DNA of 64,000 nucleotides, from NCBI GenBank assembly GCA_932294295.1, contig OW028580.1, positions 35,095,136 through 35,159,135 on the forward strand. Reading direction: 5' to 3'. Shown in pieces: positions 24,001-37,600 of this stretch; the stretch's first letter is position 1, and each line of letters opens with the position of its first letter. A program made the position numbers and the translations under genes. The notes beneath the pieces were generated by a model that was given only the letters and a program-made list of their open reading frames with translations, did not search any database and had not been told where the DNA came from. The DNA is from Alitta virens. Lineage: Eukaryota; Annelida; Polychaeta; Phyllodocida; Nereididae.

Positions 24001-27000
24001 ATATCTTATCCTATCCATGGAGACAAGAGTAGAACCTATCCTATCCTATCCATGGAGACAAGAGTAGAACATGTCCTATCCTATCCTATCGATTCCTACC
24101 TTATCCTATCCTATCTGCACATAACACAAACTAAAACCCACAAAACTTTCTTCTCGAAACGAACACTTTCCCACCCTGTTCTTGAGATAGTGGAAAGGGG
24201 CTCTTGAGATGGAGAGGGTGAAAACACAAGACCTTTTTTACCCCTCTCAACAACACCTTGGCACCTTGCCTCCCCAGTCATCACCAGGGTAACGGCTTTA
24301 TTCGATTGGAACGGGGCGTTTGTTTTGCCCTTTCTACCAACCATCCATCAATTTAGCTTATTTACCAACCAATTTCTCAAACTGATTGTAGATGAAAGGC
24401 TCGAGAAAGGCTATAGTATGCAAGTACCACAGAAGTCCACATCAGAAGGTAAACTTGAACTCTTTAGCAATTAACACAGAGAACTGCACAACAGTTGAAT
24501 AGAGTCTTTTCACTGAGCAGCCCTGAGTTCAGCAAGACATAAGTCCTTCCCCTTCTCTTATTACTCATTTTGCTTTTCAAAAATAGAAGATAATCACTGA
24601 CTTATTCAATAAATATAACATTCTCAGGAAAATAACAAAAATCAACTGAATGGTAAGAAGTCAAACATACATTAAAATGCACTAGATATACTGCTGCTAG
24701 GATGCACTTTGCTTCAGCCAAACACAGCTAAGGGCGGGAACTTTTTCAGCCAATAGAATTGCAGTATTCTGTTGAAGCCACCTGGTGGAAATACAGAGAA
24801 CCTTCCGTGAAAATCCACTATTGTTCAGTGGGATAAAGCTACTCTTGTCTCCATGATAAAGCATACGCCAGCTCCTCTATACGTCCCGGGTCCGAATCTC
24901 TGCCAACGTACTCTACGTTGTCATGCCATCTCATCATTATGTCTGCCTCTGACAGATGGCGGAATAAGCTGACCAAGTTTCAGATCCGTAGCATAAAAAC
25001 CAATGATGAAATCATTACAAAACTAAATGACTATGTCAGAAGCCTATTGAGGATTTTTAAACATGGCCGAAATTTAGCAGTCTGCATGTGACCTTCAAAT
25101 CTTAGGGCAAAATTCTACTACATCAAACAGACATAAGTCAGTGAAGGTTTATTTCTTAATTATAAATACAGGTGCTAACGTGTAAACAGTGTAAGATGAG
25201 TCTAACAAATGACTTGGCTTTCTTGTAAATGTTCCGCAGTTCGCAGAATCACAGCAAGTGCCCAGGTGTAAGTTGTAACTAATGACTGACCAGTGGGCAG
25301 TGAAGTCCCTGGACATGGGTCACTTCAAATCTAGGTCATCTCACAGCTTAAGGTCTTCTCAGATTACTCGAATGCAGTCTTCATTCTACTCCAATATCAT
25401 GAATATATAGGACAGGAATAAATCAACACTGGCTTTGTACACAATTTTGGTTTATTGTTTTCTCCATGAAATGTTTCTATGCTTATGACTCCATGGTTTA
25501 TAGAGCAAGGTTAATTATATTATGCTACTTTCACTCCCCAAGTGTTAGTAGTTTTTACTATTTCTAAATGTTGGCAATTTATCTGAACTACGTATTTAGA
25601 AATGTTTAAGTATTTGGCAAACACAAAATGCTAAAAAGGCCTATACAAGTTTCCCAATTAGTTATTAATAGTTGGCAAAACTGAGAAGAAGAAAAAAGCT
25701 GATTCTTAGTTGTAACCAAACCACACCTGAAGAATAGTAAACACTATGATTTGCTGCAAATTGTGCAAATCGCGAACACACATGTTCAACACGAGCACAG
25801 GCTGTACCAAGTGTCCAACATACACCTAACATTCGCCCAACATACACCTGACATATCGGAAAACACCTCAAGTTTCACCTTGCACATATGTTGGCCAAAT
25901 TGCACAACAATCCACTCATATTTACCATGGCTAGATGAGACACCCTTCTGGGCCACTTAAGACAGCCAAGCATCACTTTCTCTCAGTTTCTCTCAGTTTC
26001 TTGTGTTGGGAATTTTTGCAGCATCCCTAGCATTCCTCAGACAAGTAGCATCAACACAGCATCACCGTTGCTATGTCAACAATGACAGCTATTCATAAGC
26101 TACTTTTTTTTTGCCTCCTGTCAATACAATGTAAACTGTCTATGGTTGTGGGACTGCAGCTTGTCTGTCATTCAATGGGCAGATCTAAGTACCGTATCGA
26201 TCTGATTAAAATCTAGGATGTCTAATTAATAATAATAAATATGCTATCCCCTTCCAAACACATTATATGTTTATTATTATATCACATTGCATCTGCTTAT
26301 ATATACTTGTAAATCAATGTACTGGAGTGTTGGGAAATAATAAAATGTCTAAAAAAATGTCTTATTGGTTAACTATTATAAGCTTTATTCGTATAAAATA
26401 TACAGTATAAATTCAAGATTAATAACAAAAATAAAATATTTAAAACAATGATTTTATATATATAATATCAGGGTCTGATTAAGGCCTCTATTCAAATTAC
26501 TCAATATCTCCGATGTGTATTTATTTACAAATATCAGTAATTTGGTAAACAAAATATCAACTATATTGTTTTCCTGAGATACATGTATATATCTGGTTTA
26601 TCCAAGGTTTTCCTCAAGACACAGATATTGCCCCTATCAAGGGGCCTGCATCCCATATTGTATGGATATGAGTATAATACTGTAATTCAGTATAACCAGT
26701 ACCCCATAATGTTACTGGTATAACTCAAAATGAAGTGGACTTTATTACTAACTTGGAGACTAGTTTGTAAACTAATAAATACGGTAAAAGGTAATCCTAA
26801 ATGGTTTTTATTTGTACAAAAACCAAAATGGTTTGACCGATTATATTATATTGTGTAACATCCATCAATACCTGTTACATCAATGTTTGGTTAATATTTG
26901 CAACTGAACACATTCCCCACCATAAATATTTGATAAATCCTGATAAATCAATGCTTCGTTTTTTTACAGACAAATAAGCTAATAAATTATCAAATCTCCT

Positions 27001-27240
27001 GAACATACTGATGGAACACATTTTTGGATCACAGCCAAATGGTGATTAATTATTAATCCGAGGTAACACCATGCAAATGCGACAAAAATCAGGGACCAAC
27101 TAATTCAATGTTTCATGAAAGCCTAACCAGAAATAACAAATTTATGAGGTTTTTTTTTCATGTTCCAGGTATTATCACTCCTGGGTGGGTATTATTCGTT
27201 AGCAGCAAAAACTTGCCCCAGAGGCCGTTTTAATCTTGTT

Positions 27241-27272
<32 letters not shown>

Positions 27273-27314
27273 CACCATTGACTATCTATCCTCGGATGAT
27301 CTAGTTCATCCAAG

Positions 27315-27363
<49 letters not shown>

Positions 27364-30300
27364 CTCATGTTCAAACTTTTCAGCTTCTCATAAGATCACA
27401 TAATAAAACAGTAATGTTCTTTTTTTTCTAACATTTCCGCTCTTACCAATCCTCATCACCAGGGGAAGCTGCTGTTAACTTTGTTTTACCCCATCCCTCT
27501 TTTCTTTACATGTTTACTTTTTTTTGCTAGGCTTCCTTTTCAACACCTCCTGAGTCAAGCCAATCTTCTTGTTGATTTATTTTCTGGACTTTTTCTTTCT
27601 TTTCTCATTTTCCAAGACATATTAAATTTCTTTCCTGTCTCATCTGAGAAGCATCCTGTCTGTCCTCTTCTACTACATCCAGCTTCGTCGGTTGTCATGG
27701 CAACCTTTTTGCAGATTATTTACAACATATGGTTTTCATTATTAGGGTTAAAATATGGCTCAAGGATTGTCCCCATGCATCATACGAAAGGGAAACCATG
27801 GAAACAGATCATCAGCTGTGTTCTGGTGTTCAGACCATGGATGTATATTTATACATCCATGTTCAGACATAGCCACACCTTGCTTCAAAATACATCGCCC
27901 ATAACTAAATCTTTTATATATCTTCTAAGTTCTTCACTGAAGTGCTTCCATGCATCCCATGCAGTTGACTTGTCAAGGTGTTTCCATGGAGACATCATTT
28001 TATTTCAGACCATGGAGTCAATGGTCAGAGCTTTGCAGACTACCTCACTCAAGACACCCTCGCCAGACCTTTGAACCCAACTGTTTGTCAATCATTGTAA
28101 TCTACCTTATAATTAAGACTGTAATCTTGCTGTCTTCAATTATCTGCCTTTCATTTTGAAGGGTGTTAGGTGCACAAAGACGAGGTCTCAGCAAGCATTC
28201 TTCTTCATCTCCTTTCTGCCTGCATCTTATTACATCATTCCTGTTCGTTACATAATCCCAGCTGTTTCTCTGCCTCTGTCTGTCCTTCAAACCTTTGAGG
28301 AAGTAATTCCTCCAATTTCAAACGTTTCCGCTTATCTGCTCTCTTTCCGTACTTGCATAATGAACATCAGGTTTCCTGCTCCTTGCTTAACCAATGTTAA
28401 CCTCTACTGCCGCTAATCCTCTGTCCGTCCATGGAGACAAGAGTAGTCTCCTCTTGTCTCTATGGTCTTCTGCTCTTGTCTCCACGGTCTTGTCTCAGAT
28501 TGGATGTTTATCCAAGGTCTCATACTCCCATGCATCACTTGACCTAGTATAGCCGGCTTTGACTTGTCAGGGTGATCTGTCCTGTCTTCCTGCCTCTCTT
28601 TATAAATACTCTATGTCTTTCCCCATCACTTCTCTCCAGTCTGCCTTGCTGCTGCTCACTTAGCAACTTTCCTCTCCTTCCCACCTGGGCTTATGTAATC
28701 TCTCGTTCTCTTTAGTTAGTTTAGTTGAGGTCATGGTTTGTGTATGGGAAAATCGTACATTTAATTTGTACACAATTGTCTACCATGTTTTGTCATGCGT
28801 GTTTGTCATACATTTTGTTGTCATGTCTTTTGTACTACTGTTGACCCTGAGTACTGATATACACAAACAGTTTTTAACTTATTATTTAAGTCCGTGTATA
28901 AAATATGCAAGAGTTATGTTTTCGTGATAAATTGAGAGCAAACTTAGCCTCTAAACTAGACCAGCTAAAATATCAATCAACTTGGTCCTCCATGGTCAGT
29001 CATCAAACGAGTTCTTTGAAATCGTACCAGAATAACCAGACTTCTACAGAAATTAAATGGAACTCAAAATACCTGAAACTACATCCTGAGCCAAATTCCT
29101 TACAAAAGATTTGTAGAGAAAAAAGATAAGATCAAAAGAACGTGTGATGACCTTGAATGACCTCGATATATACAATCACAGACCTGCATGACCTCTGCTT
29201 GACCTTGACCTAGATATCTCCACACGATTAACTTGGGGGTACAGTCTTGGAGTGGAGTTTAATCAGGCATAAATCAAACCAAATGGTACTAACATGTATT
29301 GTACTTGACTAGACCAATGGATGGATTCCTTTTATGCAGATCTAAATTGCTGGATGTGTTTCAAGGGACTTCAAGAGAGTGAAGTTCATGACTCACAATA
29401 AGAAGGTCGATTGAGCATGTGTGAGGTGGGACTTCAAAGGTGGCACCATACATGACAGTCAATTGTAAAATTGGATTTGAGTGTCCTCTATAAGTATGCC
29501 TATTTAATAAGTCATTGTGTGCCTGAATTTGAATCAAATTAGTTGTACATCTAGGCCTAAAACGTAAATATGGCGTAGCAATATGACAGTAGCAATATGA
29601 CAGTACCATTAACTACACAACATCAGATGTTAATAATGACTTTAATTGGCACCTCCCACTTGAACACTTCATTTTCCCAATACAAGCAAGGTTTCGCTAA
29701 TTAGATTTTAGAGTACATGTTATTCTAAAATTTGAGTAAATAAACAAATGGAATCAGGCAATACCTCTTCAATTTGCTAATTTGTGGTTTCATTCTTAAA
29801 TATTTATTAAGCCACGATTAATATTCAACCAAAACTCATACAAAGCCTTAATTTAGTTTTAAGCCAATTTAAGGTCAACTTCCAATGATCATTAGCCTGA
29901 CAAATCCCATACTGATATAGTGGAACCAAACACGAAACTCCATGGAAATAACAGCGGACAAATTTCAGTTTGTGAGCACTTCAGTCCATTTCGAAACACC
30001 TGACAGTTTGCACCTGGACTTAATTAAAGGCTTAATCCAAACTGGCCTCAATATCCCTATTATAATGGCAAGGATTAATCCTACTTAACAGGGCAAAATA
30101 ACCACTAATTGCTGGAAAATTATCACCTCCAGCGACAGGGCATTTAAGTAGTAATCACTATCATCTACCTGTAAGATCTTGTCTCTGTAATTGAGAGCTA
30201 TCTCAGTGGAAAAACAGTTCAAGTTGAGCTAGTTTTCTGAAACGTTGTAAAACAAAGGGATATCTCAGGGAGGTCCAATGTAGAAAGAACTTAACATAGT

Positions 30301-33300
30301 ATTAGCATGGAGACAAGAGTATCTCCATGGTATTAGTGGCCATTCTATAAATAATATGATAAAGAGTAATATGTTGTCAATAATCTTATGGAAATTTACT
30401 ACACACTACACACATACCCTCAGTTCGAAATTTAAGTAATTACCAAGTGCTTTATGAGTTAGCTGATTTACAGACTTCATATTAAATACGTATAAACAAG
30501 GAGGCTCTGGTGACTCCATGGTTTAAAGTCGAACCATGGAAACAAGAGTCTACTCTTTTCTCCATGGTCGAACAGCGTCAGAATTTCACTTATTTCCTCA
30601 TTTTAATCAATTTACAAATCTTTCCCACTTGCCCAGTGAATGACCCTTTACCTCTTTTTGTTCTATTGTCAAGTGGAGTTCTACAATTCCACACAACGCT
30701 GTTGGTTTCCAAGCATTACGTCACAATACTGCTTGCGTCACAATGGTTGTATCCTCGTGATTACGCTATTGAGGTCCCCACAGAGAACCATTGTATCTCA
30801 GGGTAAATTGATTCCATTGAGAAAATCTAGTCGATTGTGAATCTTGAGATTGATTTGGCAACGTCAAACTGCTTTTACCAAAGGAAACAAGCTTCGTGTC
30901 CAAAACTAACAACTCTTAACCATTTTTCCCACACTCGTGAGCCATGACTCACACTGAACTTGATGACGTCACCTGTGAAAAAACGTCATCTTGGCAGACA
31001 TCATCCCAGTTCTACTTCACCTTTGCTCATCACTGCTCACCAATGCTAGGGGGTAACAAGTACCCAGTCAAAGCCGCATGGGAGTATGCAAGTTCCATCC
31101 CTTCTAAACCCCATTTCCATACACTCGAACTGAATTCTGACTTCACTACACACCCCATATTACCTGTCCTCTTCTGTGTTTACAAAGTTCACTGAATAGA
31201 ATATAACTAGAAACAATTTATGCTTACAGCATTTCAAGGCAATTTGTTGCAAAATTTTCAGACGTCCTACAGTTAGTTTCATGAAATACGGTCAACTCTA
31301 GCTGTCTGAAGCGACCTGTACCCGGCTGTGGCCTAAACATGCTAAAGCCAGCTGCTTCTGTCCACTTCTATAGCTAATAATCGGCTTACATCTATCATCA
31401 GATAAATATTAACCTTGGTAAGTGTAAGAAATTAATCTTTATTTTATATATCATAAATATGAACTTTTAGATCTAGTTTTGAGTAGCCAGCTATGACAGC
31501 TTTGTCTAGTTTCAATTTGACGGCCGTTTTTAATGAAACTAACTGTAGGCTAGATAGAAGGTTACAGAGGTGTTTACCCCTGCACTGTCGGCACACAAAT
31601 GAATCTTTTGAGATTTTCCAACGACATTGATCATGTCATACTTTTCTCCCCATTGCAAGTACATTGTACTACATATAAGATCAGTATGCAGTAAGCAATA
31701 AAACAGCAGGTTACAGTCCTACACAAAAACCTTCCTCTAAGACCACGAGAATAAGACACTCACACATTGATTTAAAGGAACACTTTCGTCTGATCTTGAT
31801 ATTTCCAATTGGAACCAGCTATCAACTATTCGTTACAAAGGACACTTCAGTGCAAACCATGTTCTCCATAAACAGGTTCAAAAGGTATGACTTGGGTTTC
31901 ACAATAAGGTGTTCTTAACAGAGAGGTGCCAGACTCAGCCCATGGTGCTGTATACTATTTCACAATGGGAGTAGACCTCAGGTAAGGTTTGTCATTTTGA
32001 TTCAATGCATGACATTGCCCATAGCCCTAAAGGTGACCCAACACCTTATGTCAATCACAAGGGTGAGAATCGTCTTTAAACCCCCCTGAACCCCCTGACC
32101 CTTGACCTTCCTGGCCACCTGATGGAGACCTGAGGGTTACGGGCATTCACCCCTGACCAACGTCAAGCCCAGTTGTCATGGAAACTGACCTAGCTAAAAT
32201 ATTATGGCCTCAGGTGCACACAACCTCTTGTGCAGAAGAAGCTAATTACGTGTGTATATGATACAAGATCATATATGATCCAAAATAGACAGCTTACTAG
32301 ATAGATATATAGATAGATAGATATAGTTAGAAAGATGGATAGATGGATAGATAGATAGATAGATGGATAGATGGACAGATAGATAGATAGTTAGATAGAT
32401 ACATAGATACATAGATGTAATGTACAATAATTTATGTACATGTATACTTGCACAATGTCACAATGTTAAGTGTACTTCTTAGTTTTTGCATCTTATAATA
32501 GGATTAAATGACTTGAATATCAAGTAGCATAAATGACAGTAAGAAACACACGTACAATATAACTAAAGTATACTTAAACTTCAGTAGAGAATACTTGATC
32601 CCATACAGAAAGTACACATTTGATCTTGTACACATTTGATCTTGTACTTGTATTCAGTGACCTTCACACTTTGATAAAACCTGTTTCCATCTTCTCATTG
32701 GGACTGTCAGCACACTTCAGTAGCAGGGTTTAAATCATTTAGGGCATGGTTTGAATCCAGGTGTGATTTGGCTTTATTGTGGTATGACTCCACTGAGGTA
32801 CTTATAACTTTCATTCCATTTTACAGTAAAGTTAAATTGGTTTCTACTTACATATTTGACTGACTGATTGACTGGCTAACTTGGTGACTGACTGACTGAA
32901 TGACCATGGAGTCATTATGACTACATATAATGACTGACGGAATGTCTAGCAGAATAACTAATTAACTGACTGATTGACTGACTGCATACAAAACCTGGAG
33001 TTGTGAAGTTTTAATAACCTCTGTGATCTAGGAGCCACCAGAACAAAGTCTACTCTTGGCTCCGTGAACTGACACCTTGTTTACAGGTGTCTGTCTATTG
33101 TCTACCTGTCTGTGAGTCTGTCCATGTTCTCTCTCAGTCTGTCTCAGCACACAATCAACCTGACTTGTTAATCAACAGCTTGTCTGCCAGTCAAATTACT
33201 GATGCTCAATAATGCTGGGGGGTATTGACAGATGGAGCGCTTGTTTGGGGGGAGGGGGTTTAATCCATATTGGAATTTACCTGCTGGGTCAAAGGTCATT

Positions 33301-34646
33301 CAAAGAAGGGGTGGACCTAAGAGGGGGTGTTTGTGGAGTGTGGAGGGGCATGAGAGTCCCGGATGGGGGTAAATACCCTCTAGATTGGGAGGGCACGGTT
33401 ACAGACCCATCTCAAGTGACCAGAATTAATGTCTGCCGACTTCTATCCATACGCCCTTCATACCCCCTTCAATTTTTCTTCATTTTTTACTTAAACCTTT
33501 TCAGCTAAAGTTCCTTCTTTCAAATTCTGTAAACTTTTTACTACACTACTGAAATTCAAGATGGCGCATAACTTCACGAACAATTATGTTGCAAGTCACG
33601 TGACACTTGTAGTCTCGTCTCGCGAGAGTCTCTTCTGTCACGTGATGCTGAAATCTCGCCTTCCTCGATAAATAACGAGAGCGTATCGAGTTGCCTGTGC
33701 GCATGTGCAGACTAGTTTATTGTAGCGTTTATGAAGAATCATTTTACATTAGCCCATGTTTAACGTTGGCTCAAAAATGTAATATGGTTACAGTTGAATT
33801 AAACTGAACAGTTAAAACTGTCCATATTGCATGCCATAACAGGGACTGGCATTTCTGCTGTCAATGCAATCCTACCTTTCACATGAAACCATATTCACCA
33901 CTTTTTGGAGGTAAAATAATTTAGAGCCATGAAAAACTGTTTTAAATATTATGTTACATGAATAATATCAGACAAAATCCATAAATTCCGTAATAATCCC
34001 CATCCTTTGACATACAGCTAGTAAGTACTTACTAATGTAGGACCTATGTTCTTAATATTCAATAAATTTTGCATCTAAGTGGTAAACTAGTAAGAGTCAT
34101 ATTTTCTTCAAAACTCCCAAAAATTATGATACATATCCAGCTTTGAATAATTTATTATCATTATGATTACACAGTTCCAATTTCAAAGTTGACATTTATA
34201 ATCATAACTCAAGCTACCTGATTCCCTACAAAAATGTCAACAACTGATAAAAGCCATAAGTGGTGCTTTGCAATTAAACCCCCCCCCCCCCCCCCCCCCC
34301 AATTCAACACACTCTGTACAAGTTGTAGTGCTGTGTCGAGTGTCCAGTGGACATTGTCCACCTCTTCATTTCTTGTTCCCTGTGGTCAGTTGAGAGGTCA
34401 TCTGGTCAGTCTCACCTGGGGCAATTTCAATGGCCCACCTGTCCATCAGATGCACCAGGGATGTGGGATAGCATCCTCAGCAGCATCAGCAACAGCTAAT
34501 TAAGAGGAAGGAATGGACACTAATGATGCACTAATTAACACACCTACTGTGACAGAACACAAGGCCACAGATGCACACTGATAATCAAAATGTTTCATAT
34601 TATAGTTGGTCAAATTATTATTAAGATAGATGGATAAGCGGACAGC

Positions 34647-34679
<33 letters not shown>

Positions 34680-37600
34680 ATAGATACATTGCCACATATA
34701 GGTAGATAGATAGATAGATAGACAGATACATTGCCACAGATAGATAGAGAGATAGATAGCTAGATAGTGCTGACAGCCTGACACAGACCAATGCATTAAC
34801 TAGACAGACTGACAGACAGATACACTGACAAGATAAACCCATACAACAGATACATTGTTAACCTCTGGTTAACCCTTTCAAATTCAAGTGCATCATATCA
34901 CCTTTTCTACTAAACTGTTCTTGAATGAACTCCATTATATTTTTTGTATTCTGGAGCATTTTCTGCCTTTTTTCAGCTTTGTGGATCAGCCATGAGCACT
35001 CGACACTGTACTTTAAGAAACTTTAAGAACTAAAATAAATTCAGCATTTTTTTAACTCTCGCCCTATAGCAGCACATGCAGGGTAACACAAAACAAACAT
35101 TTCTTTGTTTTCTAAGCAAACACCTAAAGTGTAGTCTGAGAGGTCTGTCCCATGCAGCTGAAATTACAGACCAGTATCCAACACTTCTCTTAATCTTCCA
35201 ATTTGCTTTAAAAACCACTTTAGATGTACCCTTTCATCTTGGCTTATTCTTGCATATTTTGCGTGCATATTTTTTTGGCATCAAGACAAGACTTCAACCC
35301 TTAAGGAAGGGGGTAAAATAATAGTGAAAAAATGATCTAAACCTGAGACAAAGAATTGAAAGAAAGCACTGACGAAGTTTACTGTCTGTCTCCAACTTGT
35401 CAAAGAAACTCTCATCTAACTTGATGAATGGTGTGGAACCTGTTGAAACATGAGAGCCTCTTTAAGTTTTATATTGAAAATACATCTAAAAGAAAAAGTG
35501 TAAGGAATATGGTGCTTATATCTCCCCATACAATTACCCCTGAAAGTTATACCCAACCACAAGGATTCAAAGAAAGTAGACACAGGCTCCTGCACCATAC
35601 CATAGAAATTACACTAAATTATTCGAATGCTTGTCTGTGGTCTATAAATCTCAACTTTTACAGTGCAATAACACCTCACACTGGTCTGCACAGTACTGGT
35701 CTACATGTGTTATTAAGATCACTACAAATAACCAACCAACTGGACAAAACAGCAGCAGACAAATGATAGAATAGAACGTTTGCACAATCGCCTCCCCCTC
35801 AAGCAATGTCCTTGCCCTTGGGGTAAAGAGATTTCCTCTGGGGCTCAGTTATTACCCCACAATTTCTAACACCTTTATCCATTCGTTTCTCAAAGGGGGG
35901 TATTTATAATCACCCGTGCAAAAGGAAGGGGGCGGTGGACAACATTGCACTTTATGGCTTCTCTATGTAGATAGGATTGTTAAAATATTTCCATAAAACA
36001 TCAGAAGCAATAAAACATAAGGCTCTTTTTTATTGCAAAAAAAAAGCAAGGATTTCCTAACGAGTAAAAAAGCCTTTTAGAAGCACAATGACGTCAGCAA
36101 TAAATGACGTCATGGAACCTATTAATGATGTCACGCGAGTTCGTCTCCCACCTTCTAGACTGAAGAGTTCCTTTAAGAATTCTATGTGAAGATTCCAAAA
36201 ACAGATCTGCCTATATACCTTTTTTTTTGTAAAAAAAAAACACAAAAAGAGTAAATGTTTTTAAAGCATATTTAAAACAATTACCACTATTACACTTATT
36301 CCACCCGCATTGAGCTTCAGAAAAGGTGAAGTTACAAAATCGTTGCCTTATTATCAACAATCAACCTGTCAACAGACTCCTTAGATTATAAACAATGTGG
36401 AAAAATAGCTGGGCAGTTGTAGCAGGGTAAAATATTTACATTTTTGGTCAAGGCATTAAGTGGAGAAATTGACTGAGACTCCATTATTCGAGCTGCCAGC
36501 AAACAGTTTTGAGGCAAGTCACTATTACACACTCGGATTGAGCGCCAACGGCTCTTTGCAGCAAAACACCTGCAGAAAGCACTTGGAAAAAAGGTTCGCA
36601 TGAAATAAAGCATAAAAATGCTCTCTTGCAATTTGTCATGCAAATATTAGGAGAACTGAATTCCTGTTCTCCGTGAATGTTTGATTCTAATGGCAAATAT
36701 ATATATTTTTAGTCAATTAAAACAGCCACAGTGCAAATATAGCTGCATATATTTTTCATTATATCACGATAACTTCAGTTTTTTTGTGAATGGCCACCAT
36801 TTTTTTGCCAGTGCATATTAAACGTAATTTTACGGTCCTGCTCATTGTGTGGTTGGGCAATTATCTAGGCAAATGAAAGATATCAGAGCAAAAGAAAATG
36901 TTTTATGGGGATGCTTCTAAATATATCACTCTTTTACTGCCTCACACTCCTTTATGATGACATATGAGCTACGTCTTGGCCATATTATCATTTGCATCTC
37001 TGCTGTTAGAAAAATTGCAGCCAGAAAAAAAAAGCTTACAAAAAAGTACGATTATTTTAAAAAGATTTCATGTACAGGTCGTCGCAGCCCAATGAAAATG
37101 TATGCAGGGGACTCCATTTAAATGACAGCAGTCAGAACTATCATACAAATTGCTGAGAATTTTATAGCTTAAAGTGTAAGAGTAATTTTCCTTTAAAAAA
37201 ATTGGTCATAAAAAAGCTGATAAAATCATCCAGTGTCATACCGTATGGCTTCATCTAGAACACAACAGCACCATGTTAATTATGATATTTTAGAGAAAGT
37301 TTTGGCCAATAGAGTCTTTTCACTGAGCAGCCCTAAATTCAGCAAGACATAAGTCTTTCTTCTCCTGTTATTACTCATTTTGCTTTTCAGACATAGTAGA
37401 TCATAACTGATTCCATGAATATAATTATCTCAGGGAAATAACAGAAATCATTTGAACATTAAGATGTCAAATATACATTAAAATGCACTAAAAATACTAC
37501 TGCTGGGATGCACTTTGCTTCAGCAAATCACAGTCAAGGGCGGGAAGTTTTTCAGCAAATAGAATTGCTGTATTCTGTCATAGCCACCTGGTGGAAATAT

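Noticed and set aside
23812..24207. 131-codon ORF with repeated Leu-Ser-Tyr-Pro-Ile words
   Set aside because: Entirely a translation of the CTATC satellite.
27481..28074. 197-codon plus-strand ORF in receptor intron 1, the longest uninterrupted frame outside the LU terminal exon
   Set aside because: Pyrimidine-rich, low-complexity sequence with no recognisable domain, no splice or conservation signal, and an overlapping frame just as open. Most likely a chance ORF.
33561..33668. Short ORF starting at the ATG of AAGATGGCGC in the intronic promoter cluster
   Set aside because: About 36 codons with no domain or donor support. The motif cluster is reported, but not a gene.
34500..34842. Minus-strand ORFs of repeated Leu-Ser-Ile-Tyr
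   Set aside because: Translation of GATA microsatellites.
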